Source: Strobilurus pachycystidiatus
Lineage: Eukaryota; Basidiomycota; Agaricomycetes; Agaricales; Physalacriaceae
Assembly (NCBI GenBank): GCA_019915135.1
Contig: JAHLMK010000004.1
Location: 2,294,001 to 2,358,000 of the forward strand
Direction: 5' to 3'
Length of the DNA: 64,000 nt
Shown here: positions 1-14,084 of the stretch, in pieces
How positions within the stretch are numbered: the stretch's first letter is position 1
Layout of the letters: each line of letters begins with the position of its first letter
Made by a program: the position numbers and the translations under genes
The notes under the pieces: generated by a model
What the model was told of the DNA's origin: nothing
Database searches by the model: none
Seen by the model: the letters and a program-made list of their open reading frames with translations, nothing else

Positions 1-717
1 CTACCAAAAGCAATAAATACACGTCAGCGACTACTCTCATCCTCATTTGTTGTACATAGAATGCACTGGTTGTCTTGTGTCCCCCGCTATTCTGCCAAAT
101 ATCTTCATCAGTTCGGCTGCGTCTAGGAAGCCTTCATTCTCATCCCTTATGCAGACAGTACTCTTCCGTCCCCTACGGCAAAGTGTCTGGTCACTAGTCA
201 GTAGTGTCGAGTCTAACAGTGCCATCTCATGATCAATCGTCCTAGAGATCGGTGCGTATTTCCATAATCACGAAAAATGTTTAGGAAAACTATTGAATTC
301 TCGCTTGGTCCGAGTCGAAGATGTCACTTCAACATGGCATTCGCCCGATGGCTCACACCGTCGCCGGATGACAGCCCAATCCCACACGTCGACACCAACT
401 CAACACTGGCATATTTCAATAACCGATGTACTTGGTCTTATATTTGGAATACATATGATGCATGACCTTTCATTGGGATTGCATTGGGTGCTAGAGCATA
501 GCTGAACGAGTAATGCATGATAAACAGAAAGTCCTTGTGTGAATAGTCTATGTCCTTGTAAACGATAAGTAAATGATTTACTGAGGCGCGTAGTGTAGCC
601 AGTCATCGAAGCTGGTGTAGCGATTCTGTAGTGCGATTAGAAGTGGGACCATATGGTCTACTACACACAGACTCCCAGGTTGCTTTACAGAAACCTTCGG
701 GAGGCGATCTCGTCGTT
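1..717. other. Left edge, no supported gene
   Basis: Downstream of the P450 stop. A 60-codon open frame on the minus strand at 43-225 has a mildly protein-like composition, but I found no start, splice or homology support. Nothing else is seen. Confidence 0.5.
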
Positions 718-2959
718 TCAGATATCCACGGCCACCCGCGTTTGAGCGACAAATTCCTTCTCTTCTTGACTCAAGCCAACTTCGAATTGTGATAATGTCT
801 CGGTCGCTGCAAGATACTCGTGCTCAATGAGTCTCGCCTTCGCGGCGGTGCGAGGCGTGATCTTGCATTTGAAAGGCGCTGGTGCAGGCGCTAGACCCTG
901 TGCGACGTTAGTGCCATTGACCACCCGTTGAATGCAAGTACGCACCCCCAGATAAGCCAAGGTGTCGACCGGTATGGGGTTGCCCGCTGTGTCCGTTTCC
1001 GGCTTGACGTCGAATGCCCAGAGAAGGTTCATGACGTTGATGTTCTGAATCATGGTTAAAGATCAATTTGAAGGGCACAAAAGTCGACTCACGATAGAGC
1101 TCTCGGCGAGATGAATTCCCGGGCAGATCCTCTGCAACAGCCGTTAGAGGAAAATTTTTGGAGTCACAGCGGAAGGCTTACGCGGCCATGTCCGAAGGGA
1201 AGATTGTGGCGGAAGGCGCTAGCATCGACCCCCGGTTTAGTGCCACTCTCAGTGATCAGATATCGGTCAGGGAAGAATCTTTCTGGGTCTTCGTAGACCT
1301 CTGGGAGCGGTATTGGGTAGGGTGAATATAACAACGATAGTCGAGACTTACCCGGGTCGTGGAAAATGCCCCCTAGAGGTATGATTGAGTACGATATCGG
1401 TGGGCGTAGTATTTCAGACTCACAAAGGTTGACGATGATCATGGTGCCCGAAGGTATGATATAGCCGTTGTACTACAGGTCGATCAGCGATATGAAGGCT
1501 TTCCGACGCGTCTTAGTACGCACCTCCCGTGGCGCTTGCGTACAGTGGGGAATCGAGAGTGGGTTGTTTGGGCGGAACCGGTGCATCTGGGGTACCAGTT
1601 AATGCGATGTCATCCACCAAAAGGCTCGACACTCACCTCCAAAATCAGCGCACGAACGTAAGGCATGTGTTTCAGGTCACCTAAAGTCGGCATGCGATCC
1701 TCGCCGACGACACGATCAATCTCGCTCTGTGCCTTTGCTTGCGCCTCCGGATTGGCGGCCAGAAGCAGGAAATACGTCTGGAACCAGATCGAGGTTGTGT
1801 CAGATCCGGCTTCTAACATCGTAGCACCGAAATATCTGACGAGCAAATATCAGTGGCAGTGCGTCGGCTAGGAAAATAGGAAGGAAGACTAACAATTTCA
1901 TCTCTTCGTCCATGTTTAGCTCTTTTTGCCGCCCCAACAGCACCTCCATATAACTTCCATTTCCCTCGCCACGGCGCAATCTGTCCTCGGTTTCACCGAG
2001 CAACGAGGAGTACAGTGCGCGCTGCATCTTTCTGAGCTGCAGGCATTGGCGTTTCCACTTGGCCCAGCGCTCGGGAACAAGTTTCAGTATGGGGAAGAAG
2101 TCGATGAGGACAGAGGAGGCGGGTTCTGCCAGCGCATTCCATTCGCGCAGGAGGTCAAAGAATAGGGTGGTTTGCGGTGCGTCGTATCGTGGTGCTCGTT
2201 GTCCATACATCACCGAGAGAATGACCGAATGTGAGAAGCGCTGGACTTCTGTGTAGAAATCCTGTACGAAGTTTAAGATTATGCTGCAACACCAGAGATG
2301 CGAAGCACTTACCTGCGGCGAACGGAGAAGATTGAAAGCAAGGTGGATGGCTTCGGCGTGTTGAATCGGCAAGTGCTCATTGACCGCTTTCTGAGTCAAA
2401 ATTGCAGTAACTGCTTTGCGCATAGTCTTCCAAGTTGAGTCTGGAACGATGTTTCAGTCAGACATGTATCTGGTGGAGAAAGCGAACGCGGACTGTAATG
2501 CGAGACCGTCATGTGCTTTCCCTGAGTTACAAGCTCGGCGATGTAGAAGTCAGGTCTGTCCGATGTCGTTTCGCTTTGTTTATCGAGCAATTCTCTTGCG
2601 GCGACGGCATCTGTTAGGACCACGACTGTACTCCTGCCGAGCTTGAGCTGGTTGATGAACAGATTCGCTTTCAGTGCTAAGATAAACACGGTCTAATACA
2701 CACCGAATATATGCCGCCGTACTGGCGCGCCCACTCCGTGAATCTATGAACGACGTACAGAGCAGTGAGCATAAGTATACATTGAATTCTCTGTAAAGAC
2801 TGACTTGAAGTGAGGAACGGCGCTGGGGAATATATGCGCGTTTCCGAGGAGCGGAATTGTAGGGGGGCCAGGAGGAAGCCCCTTCTCACGAGCGCCGCGC
2901 CTGCTCAGCAAAACGACAGCGCAGACAGCTAGCGGGATCAGAGGAAGCAAAAAGGCCAT
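718..2959 (-). CDS. Cytochrome P450 monooxygenase (multi-exon)
   Basis: A haem-thiolate monooxygenase, likely anchored in the ER membrane. After splicing several short introns, all P450 landmarks are readable in order. There is an N-terminal hydrophobic anchor (MAFLLPLIPLAVCAVVLL) and the proline hinge LPPGPPTIPLLGN. The I-helix oxygen-binding motif is AGSDTTS (about 1790-1815), and the K-helix ExxR is EMHR, formed across an intron near 1600-1635. Next come a PERF-like EDPERFFPDRY and the haem loop FGHGRRICPG, completed across an intron near 1120-1190. The spliced protein is roughly 500 residues, normal for the family. I chose the ATG at 2959 because it begins the membrane anchor and a TATAAA lies about 40 bp upstream. 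The gene sits with an amidotransferase, a halogenase and a prenyltransferase, so oxidation of a secondary metabolite is the likely role; the substrate is unknown. No disabling change was seen. Confidence 0.93.
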
Positions 2960-2996
2960 AAGGGACACGCTGACTAAATTTCTTTTGAAAAGACTC

Positions 2997-3002
2997 TTTA
3001 TA
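2997..3002 (-). promoter_or_regulatory. TATA box of the P450 gene
   Basis: TATAAA on the minus strand about 40 bp before the chosen P450 start codon. It supports the ATG at 2959 over longer non-ATG extensions. Confidence 0.45.
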
Positions 3003-3721
3003 GTGTACTTGAGCACTCTGACGGCCGTGACGGGGCCTGTTTCATTGTCGCGTTGTCCGACCGCAATCGTGTTGTTTCCAAATTCCAGGCCTCAATTCCA
3101 ATTTCCCGCCGGTGCACCGCCGGCAATCTCCGCAGAACGATCAAAATGGCAACATCTGCAATCAACAGCTCGAATGTGCGCGTCCGTGGCATCCGCGGAG
3201 TCGTTCAAAGCTTGCTTGGACACGTCGTCGGCTTGAGCGCAAGAGCGTGAAGTCTCTCTAGCTTTTCAGGAAGCTGGACTCTTCACCAGAATGGACTTGG
3301 GGAGGAAATAGTGTCCTCCGGGGTTCGTTAAAATTCGTTGGTCTCAAACAGGGTTCAAAATATTGGATTTCGTTCCTCCCCTTGAACTCAAACGTGTTGG
3401 GACTCTGAGGCTCTTTTGATAACCCTACATAATAGTAAAGTGGCGGACGTGTATCGTGGACGATAGATCTCGTGTGGCTACTATTCGAACTCACGGAAGT
3501 ATAGAGTCTGGAATGTTACTCTGAGAGCAGTGGTCAACGACGCGACGCTGGCCTCCTGGACGCGCTACAGCTTACAGCGCGGCGCTCAGCTATTCACAGG
3601 GTTAGACAGGAGGTATACTCTACCACTACACTTCGCCCGCTCCATCTTGGCTCCATTGGTGTGCCAGGACCTGGCTGAAACCTTGGCTATAAACGGATTG
3701 AAAGCCGACCAGATTTTGCAG
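3003..3721. other. Intergenic, no gene seen
   Basis: Promoter side of the P450 gene up to the transposon target site. Only short unsupported frames are present. Confidence 0.5.
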
Positions 3722-3730
3722 GCCTATAAT
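3722..3730. repeat. Left 9-bp target-site duplication
   Basis: GCCTATAAT, repeated exactly at 4663-4671 on the other side of the mobile element. Confidence 0.85.
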
Positions 3731-4662
3731 CAGACTCCTTCCCACTCGCTCTTACGCCCAGCAAAATAATCTCAAATCCGTATGCCTAGGTTCAAATTGC
3801 AATAATCATCTGCCTTGTTCATGATTCGAACCCTCGCTTGATATTTGATGGCATTATGTAACTCTCTGAACCTTAATTATTTTGCTAAGGCGTAAGAGCG
3901 ACTGGCAAAACTTGCGGGGTCGTGTTTGTTTGGCTACAACCTTGCTCCAAGTACTAGTTGGCCTTAACTATCGTTCCATCCTCACGTTCAGTCAATGATA
4001 CCTCCAATGTGCCGTAGTTGAAGCAACAATAGCCATCATGCAGATGACCACCGTGGCAAAAATAACCGTCTTGGTAATAAATGCAAAAGCATCCGATTTG
4101 CCTGCACTGCCGCCTGGCTTTACCGGTCCCGCTGGGTGTACGAGACTCTGGGCTATGTATATATTGAGAAACTCGTACTGTGGTATGTTGAACTTGATAT
4201 GCTGGGAGACACTGTCAAAGCAGCCACCTACCACCATCACTGACGGTAACACCCTTTTCACTTGGGTGGCGCAATCTGGGTTGATGGAGACTCAAGAGGC
4301 ATCCGGGCCCGAGACGGGTGCCCGGTGGGCATCAGTGGTGAGAAAAAAAAATTGATTTATTAGTTCTGCTTGCAATCTATCAGGACTTTCGGAACACAGT
4401 GGATGAATGATGGAGGACACTTGAGACCAGTGAGCACTGCACGAAGAGCTGCAGCCAAACAAACAAGACCGGCAAGTTTTGCCAGTCGCTATAACGCCCT
4501 AGAAAAGTGAATAAGGTTTGGACAAAAGGGGAATGAAAGGGTCGGATGAGATTAGATTAGATAGTGCTAGCATTGGTCATAGTGATTAGTATGTATCATC
4601 CGCCACAGTAATCGGCATTGTGTTCGCTTTTCTGGGCGTTGTAGCGAGTGGGAAGGAGTCTG
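3731..4662. mobile_element. Non-autonomous TIR DNA transposon, copy 1 (Mutator-like candidate)
   Basis: The 932-bp element begins CAGACTCCTTCCCACTCGCT and ends with the exact reverse complement. It is flanked by the 9-bp duplication GCCTATAAT. Left arm (3731-3917) and right arm (4469-4662) match at the outer ~38 bp and at an inner block (GCGACTGGCAAAACTTGC), with a diverged centre. Each arm is itself palindromic: the CGCT..ACGCC..AGCAAAA block near its outer end recurs inverted near its inner end. No transposase is encoded; the interior (about 550 bp) is unlike that of the second copy at 51126-51972. A 9-bp duplication with long TIRs is typical of Mutator-like elements, but superfamily assignment is inference. 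The element lies between the P450 and the amidotransferase. Confidence 0.85.
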
Positions 4663-4671
4663 GCCTATAAT
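4663..4671. repeat. Right 9-bp target-site duplication
   Basis: GCCTATAAT, an exact copy of 3722-3730. Confidence 0.85.
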
Positions 4672-5190
4672 GGAATATCTATCTCCATTTTTGTTCTTTT
4701 CGTTTCAGGACGCGCCGTCCAGGGATTGAAACCTGATTGGAGCTTTACCAATCGTCGAGTCCCGCGTGGTAGCCAGTAACCGACCCAAAGGATGCCGGAG
4801 CAGGGATACTCGTACCAGATCCCGACTTGGACCTGACAGGGAGACATTAGCCTGCAGGTGGGGACATTGGCGGATGCCTGAAGTTAGTCCGCAGATGAGA
4901 TCTCAGCGGCTGAGGACTGTCCATGAAGTCAGGTGCGGTAGATTGGATGAGATTGGATGTTGATCTCACCTCGAAGTTCGATTAGCTCTGATTAGCCTTG
5001 CGTAAGCATACGGCTAAGCCGATCAAAGCGGTTTCTGAAATTGAAATCGAAATGCGAGTTCACGATGGCATCAAAGTCATCACAGACTGGTTTCATCCTA
5101 CAGCCATTGCCAAGCGACGATCCGTCGTTAAATACTATATCATGACGGAAAACCGATATTCTCCCTCGCTATCTTCTCACACAGCTCGTC
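4672..5190. other. Upstream region of the amidotransferase gene
   Basis: No gene seen. The A/T-rich stretch near 5130-5150 (AAATACTATATC) about 50 bp before the ATG may be the core promoter. Confidence 0.4.
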
Positions 5191-7616
5191 ATGTGTGGTA
5201 TCGTCTCTGCTTTCTACCCGGACAACGTCCAGCCTCCCTCCGTCGAGGACCTGAAGAATGGGCTCGAAGCATCCCTCGAAACAATTAAATATCGTGGACC
5301 GGATTCAAGGGGTATATATACGTCCCCGGATGCTCGTGTCGGTGCGCTATGAGTCTATGATGCGTTGCGCGATCTCACTTTCACTTGCCAGGCCTGGGAC
5401 ACGTCCGCCTGTCCATTATTGACCTCGAAACTGGGCAGCAGCCACTCTCAGACGAGGAGGGCCTAATTCACTGTGTCGTGGCTGGCGAAATCTATGACCA
5501 CGACCGTATTCGCGCGGAAATGCAGAGCCAGGGCTACTCGTTCAAGTCGAAATCCGACTCAGAGCTCGTCGTGCAATTGTAGGGAACTCCGTACATAGCG
5601 CGCTCATGCTCTGATCGAATGTACACGCAGGTACAAACGCGACGGCTTCAATTGCTTGTTCAACCTCCGGGGCGAGTTCACGTTCGTTCTATACGATGTT
5701 AAGCGCCGTTTGCAGTTCGTTGCCCGGGACCGGTTCGGCATCAAACCCCTCTATTACACCGTCTCCAATGGATGCATCATGTTCGGGAACGAGATCAAGA
5801 CTTTTATGGGGCTCGGGTGGAAGCCTGAGTGGGACCTGGATAGCATCATCCAGAATGGTATCTTCGGTGACGACCGCACCGTTTTCAAGGGCGTCAAGAA
5901 GGTTAGTACATCAATTTACCTTTGTGTCGGTTGTGATTGACCTTCAATGTAGCTGCCGCCGGGTTATTACGCTGTCTGCGATGCGTCGGGAGCCATACGT
6001 ACGCAATCGTACTGGGACCACACCTTCCCTTCCCCGACTGCTCCGCCCCCTGGCACGCTCGAAACCATGATATCGACAGTCCGCGACCGCCTCGTGGAAG
6101 CGGTTCACCTGCGCATGCGCGCCGACGTGCCATGGGCCGTGTACCTCAGCGGTGGCATCGACAGCTCTGCCATTGCCGGTATCGTTACAAAGCTGCTGCG
6201 CGAGAAGACCCCGGATGCGAAACTGACGACGTTCACCTTGGCTTACACTGGTGTGTACTTTTTAACGCATCGTTTCGCTTAGGCGCTGATTTTATGATAG
6301 AGGACCCAACTACCGATGAGACTCCATCCGCCGCTCGCACCGCAGCCCATCTCGGAGCTGATATGATCACCATCCCAGCCACCGAAGCTGCGCTGGTCGA
6401 CATGTTCGAAGAATCTATTTGGCACTCGGAGCTTCCGGGAAGCACGTTCCATGGTGCTGGAAAGCTCCTTCTCTCAAAAGCGGCCCGCGACGCTGGGTTC
6501 AAGGTTTGTGTCTTCATCCCCTGCACTACAAGACGCCGACTTACTTACTTTAACTCAGATCGCCTTGTCTGGCGAGGGATCCGATGAGTCGTTCGGAGGC
6601 TACCCATGGTTCCCGCTTGACTATCTGAGGGAAGCAGACCTCGTCGCGGAGAGCCTCGGGCTGCCGCTCCCCTCTGAGGCAGAGCGCCGCGCGTTGGCGC
6701 AAGGGTACTCCGCTGCGACGCGGATGCCCGATCTGCCCAGCAGTGGCCAGTCTCTGCAAAAGTCGGACGGGCCGCGGAACCTCTTGAATATCAGCTCGCA
6801 CCTGTTCCTTGCACCAGTCTCGGCTCCGTTGGTCGCGCCTGCGTTTACCGCCGAAAGCCTCGCGCAATTCGGGCCGCCCAATCCTGTACGATGTGTCGAA
6901 GAGGCCGTCGATACGCGCGTTCGGCAGAACTCCATTGAGGGGAAGTGGCACAGTCTGAATGTTTCACTTGTGAGTGCATATATGTCTTCGAATTAGATCC
7001 AACTCATATCAATGACCGCGCATAGTATGTTGGGTCGAAGACGATGATGACCAACGTGATCTTGAACATCAACGGAGACCTCAACGACATGGCCCACTCT
7101 ATCGAAGGTCGACCCGCGTTCTTGGACCACCACTTCGTCGAATACATCAATAGTCTGCCGCCGTAAGATCTTGCGCCACTACTGGATCTCTCAAACTGAC
7201 GAGCCTTCCTTTCTATGCGCAGATCTCTTAAAATCAGGCCAATCAAAGGAGACAAGCCGGGAATGTGGACCCTCGGCGAGAAGTGGATTTTGCGCGAGGC
7301 TGTCAAGCCGTTCGTCACTGAGGAGATGTATTTGCGCAAGAAAGCACCGTTCAACCCCCCTCCGGCTCCTCGGCCGGCTGGGACCACTGGCCTTCTACCG
7401 CTCCAAGTACGGTTCAAGGAGCGAGTCACGCAGGAGAGTGTCGAACGGCTCGGGTTCATCAACTGGCCGTTCGTACAGGCCCAGCTTGCAGGGTATCTGG
7501 AGGCGCCGATGTTCCCTCCGAGGGGCATGATTGACCCGCGTGCCCGTATCCTGATGAACGTCCTTAGTTATATTGTGCTGCAGGAGCGTTTCCAAGTCCC
7601 TTCGTATAAAGCTTGA
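5191..7616 (+). CDS. AsnB-type asparagine synthetase-like glutamine amidotransferase
   Basis: Class II (Ntn) glutamine amidotransferase fused to an ATP-dependent synthetase, the architecture that forms amides from carboxylates. The start is fixed by ATG-TGT-GGT: after Met removal, Cys2 is the catalytic nucleophile. Seen in order: RGPDSRG, GHVRLSIIDLETGQQPL, AGEIYDHDRI, SDSELVVQL, ARDRFGIKPLYY, the PP-loop YLSGGIDSSAIAG (about 6145-6180), SGEGSDESFGGYPWF, and a C-terminal LGEKWILREA segment. Eight exons give about 690 residues, nearer the bacterial AsnB type than the shorter housekeeping fungal enzyme. The glutamine-binding loop, usually NGEIYN, reads AGEIYD here, so the oxyanion-hole asparagine is alanine. 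Position among a P450, a halogenase and a UbiA enzyme suggests amide formation in a specialised pathway, though a primary asparagine role cannot be excluded. Confidence 0.9.
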
Positions 7617-8519
7617 ATGTGTGTACAATAATACCATGGAATTGGAAGGGCCATACTTTGGATGGCAAGCTTTGGCTATTGTAATCAGTATTTGGAATCC
7701 TTTCTACGAACGGAATGAACAGTAGCTGCACAAGGAAGGTATACTCAGTCGTTCTTTCCCACCAAAGGGCCTAATCAAGCTGCATCGTCGAGGAACGCAG
7801 ACCAGGCTTCCGGGAATCAGTAAGCTATGTCATTCAGAAGGGCCTCATGCGCGTTAGCGTAGAAACCGGCGCAATCAGAACTTGTCTGGCCGTGGTACAA
7901 GGAAAGGAACTCTTAGGCCTCACAAAGTGTTCCGGGCAAATCATCTTACTAGTACCCTTACGAGTATTGATGTGACTCTGGCACGTCGATTTGAGAAAAA
8001 GGTCTGAGCTCAATGCCTCAGCTCATACTTAGACTACCCTCCCTCGTCTTGACTTATGGAGGCTGCTCCGCGTCATCATTTGTGATACCATTGTATCACC
8101 TTCGGCAGAATATGTGCAGACTCTTCCAGTGTTGTCATTGTCAGAGTCCTCCATTAACACAGGTACATACCGTCATCACGAAAACGTCAAGCCCGCAGTC
8201 TGATACAACATCGGTCTTTTCAAGTTGATAGCTGTGCGTCAACAAGGAATGACCTCAGGAAGTTTGTAGCATCTGGTGTTTACTAGTATATCATATACTA
8301 TATCATTGCTGAGACATCAGAGCGACGTTCGTCTATGATGAGCACACACTGCCCGGATTGACGCTTCCAGAACCCCGCCTTTAGATACTTATCTACTTAT
8401 TTACAAGTGCACAAACCATCGCGTATCATACGTATAACTTAAGGAATGCATGCATGCAACGAAACAACGACCCAAGCTAACCAACCCGACCGAGAATCAA
8501 AGCCCAAAGAATCGATGAC
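7617..8519. other. Intergenic between convergent genes
   Basis: About 900 bp between the stops of the amidotransferase and halogenase genes. No supported coding or RNA feature is seen; 3' UTRs of both genes are expected here. Confidence 0.5.
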
Positions 8520-10767
<2,248 letters not shown>

Positions 10768-10840
10768 TGTGGAAGAAATGTAACGGTTAAACAGGTGAGA
10801 ACAAAGTCAAGTGTGGTCGGTGCCGCGGAGCGAGTCTACC

Positions 10841-10846
10841 TTTATA
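10841..10846 (-). promoter_or_regulatory. TATA box of the halogenase gene
   Basis: TATAAA on the minus strand 75 bp upstream of the ATG at 10767; it favours that start over 10685. Confidence 0.45.
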
Positions 10847-11891
10847 ACACGCTTGCTCGTTACAGAGCCATTCATGTTACATCTGATTTCAAAAAATTCA
10901 AGATAGTCGAAACGGATGATAAATCTAGAGCGATTACTGTTATGCCTCCGGAGTTAAAACGCCCAGGGATGTTGAAACAGTGCTCGATCTCACCGTACAG
11001 GCATCGCAGTCGCGTGTGATTTCCTTCGTAAAATGTCTCGAGGAGAAAGTATTGGAGAAATCCGTCTAGAACTCGTCGATATACGCCCCTAGCCTCTGAG
11101 AGTGAGGAGATCCATGTTGAAAACCGATTAGAAAACGATGGGCCACATTGACTCGTAATGATGTTGTTGGCGGGGATTGACAGAAATGGTCAACCCATCA
11201 CGGTGACAGATTCTGGACAGATCCCATCAATGTGCAGGCACTGATCCGGCTGCAAGCCTGCAACAACGATCGACGCCTTATTTGGCCGACAGCCTCCGAC
11301 AACCTCAAGTTGAACTCCAATTTGAACGTCAAATTCGGTGACACAGCACCCTTGATCCTCCTCAATCTCGCTCCGGCGTAATCTTTGGTGAGCATGTCGT
11401 GAGGCTCCGTGGAGTTCGGCCTGACAGACCTAATGGCGCATAATGTAAAAAGAACATCAGGAGGACATCGAGGGCCATGGAGAGCCTGAGCAGGCCTTAT
11501 TGATGAATCTAATAGTAATACGCGACGTCTCGACTTTTGGTAACTTACATCCATATGGCCGTCGTCGTCGTCGTCTGATTTGTGTGCCATCAGATCATGC
11601 TCCTTTTCATTATGGCTCCTTTTCGTTTCTCAACTCAGCGAAGTTCTCCTGGTGCACACAGATAACTCCATCGCTGGGGGCCAAAAAGCGCTTAGCGCAC
11701 AGGCTACGTCGATGGGATGACCCAGCGGCGGGGTAACACAGACGCTCAGGGTTTTTGAAAGAGAGAAAATGAGTGAAATAAACAAATCTGAAGGCCACTG
11801 GTAGACGCGACATTTTGTCTGAGTACATGGATAATCTAGCGACTTAAAAATGTGTATTCTAAATCTAGGCATGGAGCCTGCGCCACGCCAG
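10847..11891. other. Intergenic between halogenase and UbiA genes
   Basis: About 1 kb holding the halogenase promoter and the UbiA 3' end. Short frames here lack ATG or splice support. Confidence 0.45.
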
Positions 11892-13314
11892 TCAGGCAAG
11901 AGCCTGGGACACCAAGCAATCCGCAACGATACCCGCAAGGACGATGAAGCTGACGCCGGCGCCGAGGGGAAGAGCATCTGGAAGAAGGAAAGGACGGCGT
12001 CAATTCAGAATTTAAGGAGAGTAGGGCGTGCAATCTGCTCACCTGCGAAACTTTCCCGCTTCGTCATATCGAGGCCGAGAAGATGTCTGAAGACCGCGAA
12101 AGCCACAACGCCAACCGAGACAATGAAATAGGTCGGTCCTTGGCGGTTCAGGATGCCCACTGCGATGAGGCAACCGACGAAGACAATCGCGCAGAACCAA
12201 AGGAATTTTTGCATGTATTCGAACGCGGTGATGGCTGAAGAACCAACGCCGAGCTTCAGGTCGTCCTCACGGTCCTGCAAAGCATAGATCGTATCTGGAG
12301 GTCATAAGTTGACGCGACGTTATTGCTTTGAGTGTGAAATACGCACCGAAACACACGGTCCATCTAATAATGGTTGGATGGATCAGCAAAACCGTAGATA
12401 TACCCGAAGGCCAACGCGACTTACGCGGCGAGGCCAATGAGCTGGAAAACGGCGATTCGAAGATCGGGTCCTTTAGGAAGAGACGCCCATGCAATCATAA
12501 CGCCGTAGTTTGCCTGTTAAGCTATCTGAGAACTGGGGGTGAGACCAACAGATTGCAGACTTACGGCCACACCCAGCCACGCCTGTGGCCAGTTGATGAG
12601 TCGCTTCATCAACGGGTACAAGAGACTCCTGCCGAGTAATATACTTAGCGCAGTTCAATTGTCCGACAAGGAAGCGACATACAATCCGAGAGAGACGAGA
12701 CCATGCAGTAATCTGAGTTTTGAGAAAAGGTTCAATATATGTCCGACAGTCAAAGGAGAACGACGACCTACACAGTGTTGCTTATTTGGTAGTACAGGGC
12801 AACATCAAAGCATACTTGTGCGAGCAAAAATAGTTTGGCACCGGTGACACTGACGCGGCCACTGGGAAGGGGCCTCGACAAGGTCCTCGCTGATAATTGC
12901 AATCAGCGGCATGCAGAGCGGAAATCGATTATGCACGTACCAACTTTGGCGTCGACGTCGCGGTCGCACACGTCGTTTACCGTGCAGGCCAGGCTACGAC
13001 CTACAAAGGCCCACAACAGGAATAACCCAGACCATTGCACGACGTCCCAGGTTTGCATTCCACCATGGGCATAGGAGGCCAAAGCCATCGTTTGGCCTGC
13101 GTGGCTTTTATGAGGAACTCTTCGCGAAACACAGCCGAAGCAACTCACCAAATGGCATGAATATAATGAATGTGGCAGCCGGCTGTAGAAAACGGTCGGT
13201 TACTTGTTGTAAGGACTACATCGCGGTAAGATGGACCTTGCTGAACCGGATTAAATCGGCATAGCCTTGCATTGTACGAGCAGCACTTTGAAGAGAGCTG
13301 TTTGCAGAGCGCAT
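11892..13314 (-). CDS. UbiA-family aromatic prenyltransferase
   Basis: Integral membrane enzyme that transfers a prenyl chain from a diphosphate donor to an aromatic acceptor. Both Mg-diphosphate motifs are visible: NDVCDRDVDAKV (NDxxDxxxD, about 12960) and DTIYALQDREDD (DxxYxxxDxxDD, about 12265-12300, partly across an intron). The N-terminus LIRFSKPAATFIIFMPFG is the usual first UbiA helix. Hydrophobic segments follow, for example WSGLFLLWAFVGRSLACT, FLWFCAIVFVGCLIAVGIL and AGVSFIVLAGIVADCLV. The spliced length is near 310 residues, normal for the family. Seven or more short exons are needed; those around 12400-12850 are joined by inference. It may be COQ2-like, but its neighbours (halogenase, P450, amidotransferase) suggest a meroterpenoid or prenylated phenol pathway rather than ubiquinone synthesis. 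Confidence 0.88.
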
Positions 13315-14084
13315 GTGGGGCGATGCTAAGGGCGTGTCGAATTAACGCAAAATCAGCTAAGTGAACACACGAGCAGCACCTTTATGAGAACGGGAAATGG
13401 TTGAAGGGTGCATGGCGCGCGAAATGAAGAGAAAGGCGGAATACCAGGGAATCTGCCCGTCGTCCAGCTGGATATAACATATCTCGCTGGCTTAGGGCTA
13501 TCCACGAGTCAAATTTCCAAAAGCCAGCTGATGGCTGATTGATACACTTGACTTGAAACTGACGCATGATGCATGATGATTGAAACATAACATGGTACCT
13601 TGTACCTATGGAACTATCATCTTGCGGACGATGTAGGGCAGAACGCTCGTAGGGGCGAGCTCACCCTGCGACATCCCTCGACTTCCGCAGTTCCGAGGAG
13701 GACCGCGTCAAGTCATTATCAATATCATAATCATAATGACCGACCGACGGACACCAGCGGACACCAAGAACGTGCTCCATAATCCATCCAACTTCAAGCC
13801 CCATTAGCATGGAATCTGCATGGAATCTAGATCAACGTGTGAGCACATACACCACTTGTTGTTTCAATTCAAACCTGTTCATTGGTAAGAATGAAAAGCC
13901 TGCTTGGTAAGTCGTGTGTCCCCGAATATTACTTACGTGCTTAACTGGAGACGCGTCGGGACGCGTGTACTTGCCTCATTCTCGTGTAGTTAGATGAAAA
14001 GGTCATTATAAACGCGTTCACGACCATGATAAATACCCGATAGGATACCTTAGGGTACACAGATCTCAATCCCCCTCTGAGTGT
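13315..14084. other. Intergenic, no gene seen
   Basis: Separates the UbiA gene from the GH20 gene and is probably the right edge of the metabolite cluster. Only short shadow frames are present. Confidence 0.45.

Noticed and set aside
3825..3845. tRNA-like B box (GGTTCGAATC) in the transposon arms, suggesting a tRNA-derived SINE
   Set aside because: No A box or cloverleaf is seen. The motif lies inside terminal inverted repeats with a 9-bp target duplication, as expected for a DNA transposon.
3992..4261. Minus-strand frame with a hydrophobic segment inside transposon copy 1, as a captured gene
   Set aside because: It starts with GTG and has no recognised homologue or splice signals that I can confirm. 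Captured sequence remains possible but is not called.
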